64,000 bases of DNA from Streptomyces camponoticapitis (GTDB taxonomy: Bacteria; Actinomycetota; Actinomycetes; Streptomycetales; Streptomycetaceae): positions 1 to 64,000 of the forward strand of contig NZ_BMMV01000006.1 of NCBI RefSeq assembly GCF_014646115.1. The letters run 5' to 3'. Positions 16,678 through 25,358 of this stretch are shown here, piece by piece. Position 1 is the first letter of the stretch; every line of letters begins with the position of its first letter. Below the pieces are notes generated by a model that saw nothing but the letters and a program-made list of their open reading frames with translations, made no database searches and was not told where the DNA came from. Made by a program: the position numbers and the translations under genes.

Positions 16678-16907
16678 GTATAGATGAACGCTCAACCACG
16701 GTGTGGTGTTCCCCCCGCGCAGGTGAGGGGCTGTGAGCCGCGCCACGGACACGCCTCCCCCGGCCGCGGGCGGTCATTCCGGTACCGGGGCGCGCCCCCG
16801 GACGCACGGAGCGCCGCGTGATGGGATCGTGGAGCGCGGACCGGCCGGAGAGGCCGCCCGCCGGCCCCGCGTCTCAGAGCCTCGGCACGAACGAACGGAT
16901 AGCACCC

Positions 16908-17549
16908 ATGGGCGAGTTGCTCCTCATCAGACACGGCGAGACCGAGTGGTCGCTGTCCGGACAGCACACCAGCCACACGGATCTCCCGCTGACTGCCCAC
17001 GGTGAGAGCCAGGCCCGCGCCCTGGTCCCCGTACTGGCCGACCGCCCGATCGGCGTGACATTGGTCAGCCCGCTTGCGCGCGCCCGCCGTACCGCCGAAC
17101 TCGCCGGGCTGCGGTCCACCCGCATCTGCCCCGACCTGCACGAATGGAGCTACGGCGGCTACGAGGGTGTGACCACCGAGGAGATCCGCCGGACCCGCCC
17201 GGGCTGGAATCTCTGGACGGACGGAACCGTGGAGGGCCCCGGCGGACAAGCGGGCGAGAGCCCCTCCGACGTCAGCGACCGGGCGGACAGGGTGCTGGCC
17301 GAAGTCCGGGCAGCGGCCGAACGCGCGGAGGACGAGGACGTCGCCCTGGTGGGCCACTCGCACTTCCTGCGGGTGCTCACCGCGCGCTATCTGGGCCTCA
17401 CCGCGGCCCAGGGCACGCTGTTCCGGCTGGAGACCGGGACGGTGTCCCGGCTCGGTACCGAACACGGCAATCCGGTCATCACGGCATGGAATCTGGTTCT
17501 TCCCGAGAGCCTGATGCGGACTGTCCAGGATCCGCCCCACAGCGCCTGA
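16908..17549 (+). CDS. Histidine phosphatase family protein
   Basis: A 213-residue cytosolic phosphatase of the phosphoglycerate-mutase-like superfamily. The catalytic RHG motif (LLLIRHGETEWSLSGQHT, His at about 8) opens the protein, and the second histidine lies in ALVGHSHFLRVLTAR. SPLARARRTAEL supplies the second arginine. The internal Glu region WSYGGYEGVTTEE matches the proton-donor segment. I chose the ATG at 16908, directly before the conserved core; 30 upstream in-frame codons are low-complexity. The substrate is unknown: members act on sugar phosphates, nucleotides or cobalamin precursors. It is flanked by hairpins and stands alone. Confidence 0.87.
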   Translation: MGELLLIRHGETEWSLSGQHTSHTDLPLTAHGESQARALVPVLADRPIGVTLVSPLARARRTAELAGLRSTRICPDLHEWSYGGYEGVTTEEIRRTRPGWNLWTDGTVEGPGGQAGESPSDVSDRADRVLAEVRAAAERAEDEDVALVGHSHFLRVLTARYLGLTAAQGTLFRLETGTVSRLGTEHGNPVITAWNLVLPESLMRTVQDPPHSA

Positions 17550-17598
17550 CGGCGGGCCGCACTCACCATATTCGTTCACATACATAGCCCCGTCGATC

Positions 17599-17628
17599 GC
17601 ATATGACCGGCGGGGCGTTGTCATATGC
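17599..17628. promoter_or_regulatory. Perfect 9-12-9 inverted repeat
   Basis: GCATATGAC (17599-17607) and GTCATATGC (17620-17628) are exact inverse complements 12 bases apart, with centres two helical turns apart, in an unusually AT-rich intergenic stretch. It lies upstream of a probable promoter for the secreted protein gene (TTGTTG at 17688-17693, 17-base spacer, TACTCT at 17711-17716). This could be an operator, or a weak terminator for the phosphatase gene. Confidence 0.55.
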
Positions 17629-17762
17629 GCCATTAATCCCCCATGTACTTTCATGAATGTGAACCTTATGAAGTTCCGCTGAATCTCTTGTTGCTTGACG
17701 TGGACACTTCTACTCTGATGCGACTCCAGCGCCACGCCCCCACCGAAACGGAGAAGTGAGAC

Positions 17763-18362
17763 GTGCCAGGAATGAAGCGCACCGTCACTGTTCTCTCGGC
17801 CGCCGCAGCGATGTTGCTGACGGCCCCGAACGCGTACGCGGAAGTCGAACCCGGAGGGTGGACCTCGACCTCGCCCTCCTTCAGCGTCCAGGAGAGGGGC
17901 TGCGGCCAGGTCGACAACCTGACCTTCACGCTCACCTGCTCCACCGGCAGCGGCGACCAGCGCGCCGAGCGCAGGTACGCCACCTACACCGGAGGCACCC
18001 GGCAGTTCGAGGGGTACTTCCGGATCGCGAGCATGGGCGGTACCCGCATCAGCCTCAAGCAGACGTTCAACGAATCGGCCTCCGGGCCGTTCTTCATGCT
18101 GGCCGGCGAGCGCGGCGGACGCCTGTACGCGGTCCACGGCGGCACCACCCTGTCCAACGCGGGCACGGTCGGCGCCACAGTCCGGGTGAACACCGTCCAC
18201 CAGGTCGGCAGCCAGCACCGTACGTACATCAACGGCTCGCTGAAGCACAGCTACGCCAGCCCTGGCGGCAGCTTCTACGACAAGTTCGGCGCCTACCGCA
18301 CGGACAGCGGCAGCGGGCCGGCCACCGTGGTGTGGAGCGGCGTCAAGTTCTGGCGCAAGTAA
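17763..18362 (+). CDS. Secreted jelly-roll protein (polysaccharide-lyase-7-like)
   Basis: A 199-residue exported protein. The signal peptide runs MPGMKRTVTVLSAAAAMLL...NAYA, with cleavage near residue 26. The mature part looks like one beta-sandwich. FSVQERGCGQVDNLTFTLTC supplies two cysteines, RQFEGYFRIASMGGTRISLK lies mid-protein, and the end has YDKFGAYRTD and VVWSGVKFW, reminiscent of concanavalin-like alginate/glucuronan lyases (PL7). I cannot confirm catalytic residues, so a carbohydrate-binding role is equally possible. The GTG at 17763 has GGAGAAG about 7 bases upstream; an ATG at 17772 is an alternative. It has its own AT-rich promoter region with a palindrome. Confidence 0.7.
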   Translation: MPGMKRTVTVLSAAAAMLLTAPNAYAEVEPGGWTSTSPSFSVQERGCGQVDNLTFTLTCSTGSGDQRAERRYATYTGGTRQFEGYFRIASMGGTRISLKQTFNESASGPFFMLAGERGGRLYAVHGGTTLSNAGTVGATVRVNTVHQVGSQHRTYINGSLKHSYASPGGSFYDKFGAYRTDSGSGPATVVWSGVKFWRK

Positions 18363-18474
18363 GGCAGTTGAGGCACCTCCCGGTCCGGTGACCGCCGGCT
18401 CCTCACGCGGTCACCGGACACCCCTCGACGACCCCCGCGCACTCAGCCCGGCCCACCCCGGAAGGACGGACGCC

Positions 18475-19281
18475 GTGCCTCTTCGACTCCGCGCCACGAC
18501 CGCCGCCGCCCTCACCGCACTCACCGTCCTGACTCTGGCGGGCTGCTCCTCCGCGCCGGACGAGAAGGAGAAGCCGCGGCAGCCGGCGACCACCGCGCGA
18601 CTGGCGGCCACGCTCGACTCCCCCATCGACATCACTCTGCGCTGGAAGAACGACGAGCCCGCCGTAGCGGGGCGGACGGTGGAGTTCGCCACGGAGAAGG
18701 CCGGGCCGTACACGGTGCTGGAGTTCATGCCGCCGGGCCGTACGACGTACCGCCATCCGGATCTGATGCCGGAGACGCCCTTCTACTACCGGCTGCGCCC
18801 CTACTTCGGCCCGGCGTCCGCACCGGTGGAGGTGTCGCTGCCCCCGGGTGAGCCCTCCGAGGAGGAACTGAACGACAACCAGGGGTGGATGACTCCCCGT
18901 ACCGTCGAAGGACCGAAGGTGAGGACGGCGCCGCTGACGGCCCGGGGCGCTCGCTCCGCCGAGGCGAACGCGGCCGCCGCGCCAACGGACTTCAAGGCGA
19001 CCGTCATGCACGCGACCGGCATCGAGTTCACCTGGACGGACCGCGCCGCCGACGAGGACGGCCATCTGCTGGAAGTGGGGCAGGCCGGCAGCAAGGGCTA
19101 CCGGCCTGTCCCACTGCTGGATCCGGACATCAACGCGTTCGGGCTGATCACCCTGCCCGAGGAGAAGCGGGCGTCGTACCGCGTACGCGCCTTCGTCTAC
19201 GGCGAGCAGTCCAACGTCGTTCATCTCCGGACGGGTTCGGACCCGACGGCCCGGACGTCGACGCCTACGCGTCGACCTTGA
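18475..19281 (+). CDS. Fibronectin-III-like lipoprotein
   Basis: A 268-residue lipoprotein with lipobox TLAGC (lipid Cys at about 24). Two Fn3-like beta-sandwich repeats follow. The first is about 45-120 (ITLRWKNDEPAVAGRTVEFA, then TPFYYRLRPYFG). The second is about 175-255 (GIEFTWTDRAADEDGHLLEV, then ASYRVRAFVYGEQSNVV). I chose the GTG at 18475, with GGAAGGA about 7 bases upstream, over an earlier in-frame ATG without one. Its last 17 bases overlap the convergent desaturase gene. It is surface-anchored, probably carbohydrate- or protein-binding, with no enzymatic motif seen. A second Fn3 lipoprotein occurs at 38211-39197. Confidence 0.78.
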   Translation: MPLRLRATTAAALTALTVLTLAGCSSAPDEKEKPRQPATTARLAATLDSPIDITLRWKNDEPAVAGRTVEFATEKAGPYTVLEFMPPGRTTYRHPDLMPETPFYYRLRPYFGPASAPVEVSLPPGEPSEEELNDNQGWMTPRTVEGPKVRTAPLTARGARSAEANAAAAPTDFKATVMHATGIEFTWTDRAADEDGHLLEVGQAGSKGYRPVPLLDPDINAFGLITLPEEKRASYRVRAFVYGEQSNVVHLRTGSDPTARTSTPTRRP

Positions 19282-20410
19282 CGGGTTCCTTCGCGTCCGA
19301 CTCCTGGCCGGCCTCGGTGGTCGACGCCGCCCTGATCGGGGCGCCGGCGTCGTGCAGGCTGCGCAGGGCCTGGCTGTACGAGGTGATCAGACTGGTCTCC
19401 AGATAGCTGACGCCCAGTTCCTCACAGTGCTGCCGGACGATCGGCTGCGCCTGGCGCAGCTGCGGGGACGGCATGTTCGGGAACAGGTGGTGCTCGATCT
19501 GGTAGTTGAGCCCGCCGAGCGCGACGTCGGTGAACCAGCCGCCGCGCACATTGCGGGAGGTGAGCACCTGGCGCCGCAGGAAGTCCGGGCGGTCGTCGCC
19601 GGAGAGGGTGGGCATTCCCTTGTGGTTCGGCGCGAAGATCGAGCCCAGGTAGAGACCGAACAGGCACTGGTGGACAGCGAGGAAGGCGATCGCCTTGCCC
19701 GGCGGCAGCACCACGAACAGCGCGCCGAGGTAGACCGCGAAGTGCGTGAAGAGCAGGATGCCCTCCGAAGTCCGCTGCTTCAGCGAGCGGTTGGCGAGCG
19801 CGCGCACACCGGCGACATGCAGGTTGAAGCCCTCAAGAGTGAGGAGCGGGAAGAACAGGAAGGCCTGCGAACGGCCGATGAGGCGGGGAAGCCCCTTGGC
19901 CTTCCTGGCCTGTCCCTGTGTCCAGACGAGGATGTCGGGGACCACGTCCGGGTCCAACTCCTCGTGGTTGGGGTTGGCGTGGTGCCTGGAGTGCTTGTCC
20001 TGCCACCAGCCGTAGCCCATGCCGATGGCCAGGTTCCCGGCGATCTTGCCGGCGCGCACGCTGGCCTTGCGCAGCCGGAAGACCTGACGGTGACCCACAT
20101 CGTGGGCGACGAGGGCGACTTGGCCGAAGACGACGGCGAGGAAGGCGGCGACGGCGAGCGTCCACCAGCTGTCACCGACGAGCGCGAAGGCGACCCAGCC
20201 ACCGGCGAACAGGGCGGTGACGATGCCCATGCGCACGGTGTAGTACCAGGGGCGGCGTCGCATCAGACCGGCCGCCGTGATCTTCTTGGAGAGGCGGGCG
20301 AAATCGCTGCCGGTCTCCCTGCACGCCTGATCCGCGGCCTCACCCGCGAAATCGGCGCCTGGTTCCAGTACCGCGGAATCCTCCACGGTATTGACGGTGT
20401 TGACTGACAT
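19265..20410 (-). CDS. Membrane fatty acid desaturase (paralogue 1)
   Basis: A 381-residue integral membrane di-iron desaturase of the acyl-lipid/linoleoyl-CoA type. Three histidine boxes are present: HDVGH (about 105), HSRHHANPNHEE (about 142) and QIEHHLFPNMP (about 310). Four hydrophobic helices flank them. It introduces a double bond into acyl chains at the membrane, using ferredoxin or rubredoxin electrons. The start is the ATG at 20410, following AAAGG. Its closest relative in the window is 48535-49614, with the same boxes in the same order. The C-terminal tail (EAGQESDAKEPVKVDA) is an extension absent from the other copy. Confidence 0.9.
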   Translation of the reverse strand: MSVNTVNTVEDSAVLEPGADFAGEAADQACRETGSDFARLSKKITAAGLMRRRPWYYTVRMGIVTALFAGGWVAFALVGDSWWTLAVAAFLAVVFGQVALVAHDVGHRQVFRLRKASVRAGKIAGNLAIGMGYGWWQDKHSRHHANPNHEELDPDVVPDILVWTQGQARKAKGLPRLIGRSQAFLFFPLLTLEGFNLHVAGVRALANRSLKQRTSEGILLFTHFAVYLGALFVVLPPGKAIAFLAVHQCLFGLYLGSIFAPNHKGMPTLSGDDRPDFLRRQVLTSRNVRGGWFTDVALGGLNYQIEHHLFPNMPSPQLRQAQPIVRQHCEELGVSYLETSLITSYSQALRSLHDAGAPIRAASTTEAGQESDAKEPVKVDA

Positions 20411-20846
20411 GCCACGCCTTTCGAATGTGTCACGACCGTGTGCCGGTGTATGACGGCTCGGCAGGCAGGGTGGCTGGTGAGGAACACAAGCCCAGGGGGA
20501 CGTCGCTGCCGGTCGTGGACGGGTGGGCAACTGCGGCACACCGCCCGATGGCTGTGTGCGGGGTCGGAAGTGGACCACTCCGGCGACGCGACAACTGGGT
20601 ATGGCCGCTGCGAATGCCGCTGACATCCTCACCGAGGACCAGTGCTGCGCCCACACTCATGGGGCAGCGGGTAGTCAGGGGCTGGGGCCTCCTGCGGGTA
20701 AGTGTAGCCTGCGCGCGAATTGCGCTCCTTACACCGCACGAACAAGTGACCGCAAACACTTTCCGAACTGCGCGGATACGGCCGCGCCGAATCACACGCG
20801 CGAGTCGGCGGTTAATAATTTTGCAGACCCTGCACATTTGCATACC
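20411..20846. other. 436-base divergent promoter region
   Basis: No gene seen. It separates the minus-strand desaturase from the plus-strand TetR. A TACACT hexamer on the minus strand (20701-20706) is a possible desaturase -10 box. The right end becomes AT-rich and carries the TetR promoter candidate and the operators at 20822-20853. Confidence 0.4.
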
Positions 20847-20853
20847 ATGCAAA
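20822..20853. promoter_or_regulatory. Double palindrome overlapping the TetR start codon
   Basis: Two perfect palindromes with the same 3-base centre: TGCAG-ACC-CTGCA (20822-20834) and TTTGCAT-ACC-ATGCAAA (20837-20853). Their centres are 17 bp apart. The second covers the ATG at 20847. A TAATAATT patch at 20813-20820 could be the -10 region. This layout is typical of an autoregulated TetR operator. Confidence 0.7.
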
Positions 20854-21581
20854 GTGTGACGACCAAGGGTGCCCCGGCAGGTCTCCGGGAGCGCAAGAAG
20901 CAGGCCACGCGCGCGGCGCTGGCCGAGGCAGCCGTACGCCTTGCCGCCGAGCACGGGGCGGAGAACGTCACCGTCGAGACCATCAGCAACGCCGCGGGCG
21001 TCTCCCCCCGGACGTTCTTCAACTACTTCGACAGCCACGACGACGCGTTCGTCATGGCCGACCCCGACGTCGGGGAACGGATCCGGTGCGCGATCCGCGA
21101 CGCCCCCGCCGAGCTGCCTCCCCTCGAAGCGGTACGCGAGGCCATGGCCGGCGAACTGGCCGACGTCGAGCGCCAGCACGAGGTGTGGAGCCTGCGCGCC
21201 AAGGTCCTGCAGAAGTCCCCGCATCTGCTCGCCCGGGGCCTCGGCCTGCACATGGCCGAGGAGCGCGACCTCGCCCGGACGATCGCCGACCGGCTCGGCC
21301 CTCGCACCGGTACGGACGCCGCCGAGGCCGGTACCGAGGCGGACGCGAACGCCGGAGCCAAGCCCTGTGACGACGCCGACATCGAGCTGTACCCCCGGCT
21401 GCTCGCCGCCGTCGCCGGCACGGCCGTACGCGTCGCCATCGAGCACTGGTACGCCCACTCCCCGCCGATGACGTTCCCCGACATCTTCCGCGACGTCTTC
21501 ACGCACCTGTCCGCCGGGCTGCCCCAGCCGCCCGCACAGACCGACGGCCGTCCGTCCGACGGCCGTTCCACGGAATCGTAA
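20847..21581 (+). CDS. TetR-family repressor of the adjacent exporter
   Basis: A 244-residue regulator. The N-terminal helix-turn-helix (about 12-60) shows LRERKKQATRAALAEAAVRL, then VTVETISNAAGVSPRTFFNYF. The C-terminal ligand domain is helical, with an inserted acidic stretch (GTDAAEAGTEADANAG). The start could be the ATG at 20847 or a GTG three codons later. An 11-base gap separates its stop from the exporter start, so the two form an operon. The palindromes at the start codon suggest autoregulation relieved by a compound the exporter removes. Confidence 0.88.
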   Translation: MQSVTTKGAPAGLRERKKQATRAALAEAAVRLAAEHGAENVTVETISNAAGVSPRTFFNYFDSHDDAFVMADPDVGERIRCAIRDAPAELPPLEAVREAMAGELADVERQHEVWSLRAKVLQKSPHLLARGLGLHMAEERDLARTIADRLGPRTGTDAAEAGTEADANAGAKPCDDADIELYPRLLAAVAGTAVRVAIEHWYAHSPPMTFPDIFRDVFTHLSAGLPQPPAQTDGRPSDGRSTES

Positions 21582-21591
21582 GAAGGACACC

Positions 21592-23193
21592 TTGACCGCA
21601 ATCGAGGCGCCCGACCAGGCGCCCACCTCCATGACCAACCGGCAGATCCTCCAGGCCATGTCGGGGCTGATGGCCGGCATGTTCGTCGCCATCCTGGCGG
21701 GCACCGTGGTGGCCAACGCGCTGCCGCGCATCATCGCCGACCTGGGCGCCAGCCAGTCCGCGTACACCTGGGTCGTCACGTCCGAGCTGCTCGCGATGAC
21801 CGCGACGGTGCCTCTGTGGGGCAAGCTCTCCGACCTCTACAACAAGAAGCTGCTGCTCCAGCTCTCGCTCGGCATGTTCGTCATCGGCTCCCTGCTGGCC
21901 GGCTTCTCGCAGGGCGTCGAACTGCTCATCTTCAGCCGGGTGATGCAGGGCATCGGCGCCGGTGGTCTGACCGCGCTCGCTCAGGTCGTGATGGCGGCCG
22001 TGATCCCGCCGCGCCGGCTGGGCAAGTACGCCGGCATGTTCGGCGCGGTGTTCGCCGTCGGCACCGTCGCCGGACCGCTGGTCGGTGGCGTCATGGTCGA
22101 CACCTCGTGGCTCGGCTGGCGCTGGTGCTTCTTCATCGGCGTGCCGTTCGCGCTTCTGGCGATCGCGCTGCTCCAGCGCACGCTGCACCTGCCCACCGTC
22201 CGCAGGGACGTGAAGATCGACTACCTGGGCGCGTTCCTGATCGTCGCCGGTGTCTCGGCGATCCTCATCTGGACCTCCCTGGCGGGCAACCAGTTCGACT
22301 GGGCGTCCTGGCAGACGGCCGCGCTGACCGGTGGCGGTGTGCTGCTGCTCGTCGCCGCGGTCTATGTGGAGGCGCGGGTGCCGGAACCGGTCATCCCGCT
22401 CACCATCTTCCGCAACCGCACCGTCACGCTGACCACGGTCGCGAGCCTGCTCGTCGGTGTCGCGATGTTCGGCGGAACCGTCTTCCTGTCGCAGTACTTC
22501 CAGATCGCCCTCGGCAAGTCGCCCACCGTGGCGGGGCTGATGGGTCTGCCGATGATCCTGGGTCTGCTCGTGTCGTCCACCGTCGCGGGTCAGATCATCA
22601 GCGCCACCGGCAAGTGGAAGGTGTATCTGATCGCGGGCGGCATCACCATGACCGCCGGCCTGGCCCTGCTGTCGACCATCGACGCCAACACCGGCTTCGG
22701 GCTGCTCAGCCTCTACATGACCGTCCTCGGCATCGGCGTCGGTCTGCTGATGCAGAATCTGGTCCTCGCGGCCCAGAACGACGTCCCCGCCTCCGAGTTG
22801 GGCGCCGCCACCTCCGTCCTGTCGTTCTTCCGCAGCATGGGCGGCACGATCGGCACCAGCGTCCTGGGCGCGATTCTCGCCAACCGGGTGGCCTCGGAAC
22901 TGGCCAAGAGCCTGGGCACGGAGGGAACGGCGTCCGGCGGATCGAGCGAGGCCGTGCCGGACGTGACGAAGCTTCCCGAACCGATGCGGGAGATCGTGGA
23001 GCACGCGTACGGTCTGGCGACGGCGGACCTGTTCCTGGTGGCCGCCCCGTTCGCCGCGCTCGCGCTGGTGGTCGTGGTGTTCATCAAGGAGAAGCCGCTG
23101 AAGACGACCAGCGGTATGGAACGGCTCGCGGAGGAGGCGCGGCAGGCGGTGGCGGACGGCGACAAGCCGTCGTCGCCGACGCCCGTGAGCTGA
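21592..23193 (+). CDS. DHA2-family (EmrB/QacA) multidrug exporter
   Basis: A 533-residue, 14-helix MFS transporter that exports hydrophobic compounds by proton antiport. Motif A is GKLSDLYNKKLLLQLS and motif C is the segment FGAVFAVGTVAGPLVGGVMVD, with Gly/Pro-rich antiporter features. Helix 1 carries AGTVVANALPRIIADLGASQ. The start is the TTG at 21592, with AAGGA 7 bases upstream. An in-frame ATG 14 codons later has none. It is co-transcribed with the TetR gene and ended by a 20-bp hairpin at 23210-23265. The substrate is unknown. Confidence 0.9.
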   Translation: MTAIEAPDQAPTSMTNRQILQAMSGLMAGMFVAILAGTVVANALPRIIADLGASQSAYTWVVTSELLAMTATVPLWGKLSDLYNKKLLLQLSLGMFVIGSLLAGFSQGVELLIFSRVMQGIGAGGLTALAQVVMAAVIPPRRLGKYAGMFGAVFAVGTVAGPLVGGVMVDTSWLGWRWCFFIGVPFALLAIALLQRTLHLPTVRRDVKIDYLGAFLIVAGVSAILIWTSLAGNQFDWASWQTAALTGGGVLLLVAAVYVEARVPEPVIPLTIFRNRTVTLTTVASLLVGVAMFGGTVFLSQYFQIALGKSPTVAGLMGLPMILGLLVSSTVAGQIISATGKWKVYLIAGGITMTAGLALLSTIDANTGFGLLSLYMTVLGIGVGLLMQNLVLAAQNDVPASELGAATSVLSFFRSMGGTIGTSVLGAILANRVASELAKSLGTEGTASGGSSEAVPDVTKLPEPMREIVEHAYGLATADLFLVAAPFAALALVVVVFIKEKPLKTTSGMERLAEEARQAVADGDKPSSPTPVS

Positions 23194-23209
23194 GCCCGGC
23201 GGGACTGTC

Positions 23210-23265
23210 CGAGGGCAGTCGTTCCGCTCGCCGCCGTGCGGTGGTGAGCGGAACGGCTGCCCTCG
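23210..23265. terminator. 20-bp hairpin after exporter
   Basis: Arms at 23210-23229 and 23246-23265 (left arm CGAGGGCAGTCGTTCCGCTC) pair over 20 positions, with one G-U pair, around a 16-base loop. It lies 17 bases after the exporter stop. A very stable terminator. Confidence 0.8.
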
Positions 23266-23394
23266 CCCGCGTTCCGGCCCGTGGCCGGGGGTTCACGGGC
23301 CGAATGTCGTCTGGCGCCCGCCGTGCGTGGCGGCTTGGCTGTCTGTCGACCGTACGGACATCAGTACGCCTTCCCCCAGCGCCAAGGACTTCAG

Positions 23395-24771
23395 ATGAGT
23401 ACCGGTACGTCTTCCCCGACCGGCCACGACACGCCGGCACCGGGTCTGCCCGCCACTCCCGTGCCCGGCCCCGGACAGCTGCCGCTGATCGGCAATCTGC
23501 CGGCCTTCTCGCGCGACCCGCTCGGCTTCTTCGCCAGGCTGCGCGGCCACGGGGACGTCGTCTCCTGGCGGCTCGGTCCGCAGCGCGCGCTGTTCCTGTC
23601 GCAGCCCGAGCACATCGGGGAACTGCTCGCCGGGGTCGAGACGAACTACCGCCACCCCGAACTCGGCTGGGCGTTCAAGCTGGTGCTCGGCGAGGGTGTC
23701 GTCACCTCCGAGGGCGCCGCGTGGCGGCGTAAGCGCGCGCTCGTCCAGCCGGTGGTCCGGCCCCGCCAGGTGCGGGCCTACGCGGAGACCATGGTCGACT
23801 GCGCGTCCTCGCTGGCCGACACCTGGGAACCGGGCGCCCACATCGACGTACGGCGGGACATGCTGGGCCTGACGCAGCGCATCGCCGTACGGACCCTCTT
23901 CGGCACGGACACCGCGGGCCGCGAAGGCGTCATCGGGCCGGCCATGGACATCGCGCAGGCGGCCATCGGCGACGAGTTCCGGGGGCTGACGCTCTTTCTG
24001 CCGCCGTGGGTACCGACGCCGGGACGCCGGCGGCTCAAGAAGGCCGTCGCGGTCATCGACAGCGAGGTGAACCGGGTGACCGAGGAGCGGCACCGGGGCG
24101 GCGCGGATCGCGACGACCTCCTGAGCAGGCTCCTCGCCGCCCGCGACGAACAGGGCGACCGGCTGACCGACAAGGAGATCAGGGACGAGGCCGTCACGCT
24201 GTACATCGGGGGCCATGAGACGACGGGTACGACGCTGACGTGGGCCTGGTATCTGCTCTCGCGCAGTCCGGAGGCGCGGCGGCGTCTCGCCGAGGAGCTG
24301 GCCGCCGTGCTGGACGGCCGCACTCCCGGCTTCGACGACTTCAAGGAGCTGCGCTGGACGGAACAGATCATCAGGGAGACGCTGCGGCTCTACCCTCCCG
24401 TGTGGTTGATGACGGGCATCGCGAAGGAGGGTTCGACGCTGGGCGGGCGGCCGGTCCCGGAGGGGACGGTGCTGTGGGCGAGTCAGTGGAGCGCGCAGCG
24501 CGACGAGCGGTGGTTCGCCGAGCCGGACGCGTTCCGGCCCGAGCGGTGGGACGAGGGGGCGACGCCGGTGCCGGACCACGCCTGGTTCCCCTTCGGGGGC
24601 GGCGCCAGGGCCTGTCTCGGGGCGCGCTTCGCGACGGTCGAGGCCGTGCTGGTGCTGGCCACGCTCGCGCAGCGGTTCCGTCTGGACCTGGACCCGGGTG
24701 AGATCCCGCCCAGGACGGGCCTCACGCTTCAGCCGGGGCGCCCGGTGCGCGCGACGCTGCGGAGCGCCTGA
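23395..24771 (+). CDS. Cytochrome P450
   Basis: A 458-residue soluble haem monooxygenase. The haem-ligand loop is WFPFGGGARACLGARF with Cys407. The I-helix oxygen-activation motif is GGHETTGTT (273-281, Thr276/277). The K-helix ExxR is ETLRLYPP, and the PERF-like segment is FRPERWDE. The N terminus is proline-rich without a membrane anchor. The start is the ATG at 23395, with AAGGA 7 bases upstream. The overall pattern (LPLIGNLPAFSRDPLGFFAR start) resembles the CYP4/CYP102-like clan, often fatty-acid or xenobiotic hydroxylases. No ferredoxin gene is adjacent. It has no close co-transcribed partner. Confidence 0.92.
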   Translation: MSTGTSSPTGHDTPAPGLPATPVPGPGQLPLIGNLPAFSRDPLGFFARLRGHGDVVSWRLGPQRALFLSQPEHIGELLAGVETNYRHPELGWAFKLVLGEGVVTSEGAAWRRKRALVQPVVRPRQVRAYAETMVDCASSLADTWEPGAHIDVRRDMLGLTQRIAVRTLFGTDTAGREGVIGPAMDIAQAAIGDEFRGLTLFLPPWVPTPGRRRLKKAVAVIDSEVNRVTEERHRGGADRDDLLSRLLAARDEQGDRLTDKEIRDEAVTLYIGGHETTGTTLTWAWYLLSRSPEARRRLAEELAAVLDGRTPGFDDFKELRWTEQIIRETLRLYPPVWLMTGIAKEGSTLGGRPVPEGTVLWASQWSAQRDERWFAEPDAFRPERWDEGATPVPDHAWFPFGGGARACLGARFATVEAVLVLATLAQRFRLDLDPGEIPPRTGLTLQPGRPVRATLRSA

Positions 24772-24843
24772 CTGTTCGCCGGGTCCGCCCCCCCCCGGGA
24801 CGGGCCCGGCGGGGCGATCCGGGCCGGCACTACGATCGGGCGC

Positions 24844-25275
24844 ATGGACATCGCAGGTGAGCGCCCCGGTCGTGACGCGGCCCCCGCCGCCGGAGCAGGC
24901 CGGGAGTACTTCGCCGCCGATCCGACCGCGCGGAGTCTGGGCATCGCCCTCGTGGACACCGGTCCCGGCTGGGCCACACTGCGGATGAGCGTGCGCGCCG
25001 ACATGGTGAACGGACACGGCACGGCGCACGGCGGTTATCTCTTCCTCCTCGCCGACAGCGCCTTCGCGTGCGCCTGCAACAGCCATGGCCCGGTGACCGT
25101 CGCGGCGGGCGCCGACATCGACTTCGTACGTCCGGCCCACGAGGGTGACGTCCTGACCGCGACCGCGCGGGAGCGGACCCGGCTCGGGCGCGGAGGTGTC
25201 TACGACGTCACGGTCACGCGCGGGGACGACGTGCTGGCCGAGTTCCGGGGGCGCAGCCGCGCGCTCCGCACCTGA
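24844..25275 (+). CDS. Hotdog-fold thioesterase, PaaI type
   Basis: A 143-residue acyl-CoA thioesterase. The signature MVNGHGTAHGGYLFLLADSAFACACN (about 55-80) carries the catalytic Asp and Asn positions of PaaI-type enzymes. Phenylacetate enzymes of this group clear hydroxyphenylacetyl-CoA by-products, but no paa genes are nearby, so the substrate may be another CoA ester. A TACGAT hexamer (24831-24836) lies 7 bases before the ATG, so the mRNA may be leaderless. A 9-C run sits at about 24788-24796, upstream of the promoter. A bidirectional terminator follows. Confidence 0.87.
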   Translation: MDIAGERPGRDAAPAAGAGREYFAADPTARSLGIALVDTGPGWATLRMSVRADMVNGHGTAHGGYLFLLADSAFACACNSHGPVTVAAGADIDFVRPAHEGDVLTATARERTRLGRGGVYDVTVTRGDDVLAEFRGRSRALRT

Positions 25276-25315
25276 CGGGAGTCGCCTGCTCAGAAGCGGT
25301 CCCGGGCACATGGAA

Positions 25316-25345
25316 GGGCCCGCACCCGACGCCGGATGCGGGCCC
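25316..25345. terminator. Bidirectional terminator
   Basis: GGGCCCGCA (25316-25324) and TGCGGGCCC (25337-25345) pair perfectly around a 12-base loop. It lies between the convergent thioesterase gene and the large minus-strand glycosidase gene. Confidence 0.75.
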
Positions 25346-25358
25346 CGCCTCGTGGGTC

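Larger units (their letters stand above)
16527..16907. other. 381-base intergenic region with two strong hairpins
   Basis: No gene. It contains the two tandem 12-bp hairpins annotated at 16598-16677. The 230 bases after them lead to the phosphatase start and show no clear promoter consensus by eye. The sequence TATAGATGAACG after the second hairpin is the only AT-richer patch. Confidence 0.4.

Noticed and set aside
23210..23265. Long inverted repeat as an insertion element end
   Set aside because: It sits directly after a gene stop with no transposase or target duplication; a terminator explains it.
24788..24796. Nine-cytosine run as a phase-variable switch
   Set aside because: It lies upstream of the promoter, not in a coding frame or spacer, and short C runs are common at this GC content.
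19265..25275. Desaturase, TetR, exporter, P450 and thioesterase as a biosynthetic cluster
   Set aside because: No core synthase, transferase or precursor gene; transcription units are separated by terminators and differ in direction.
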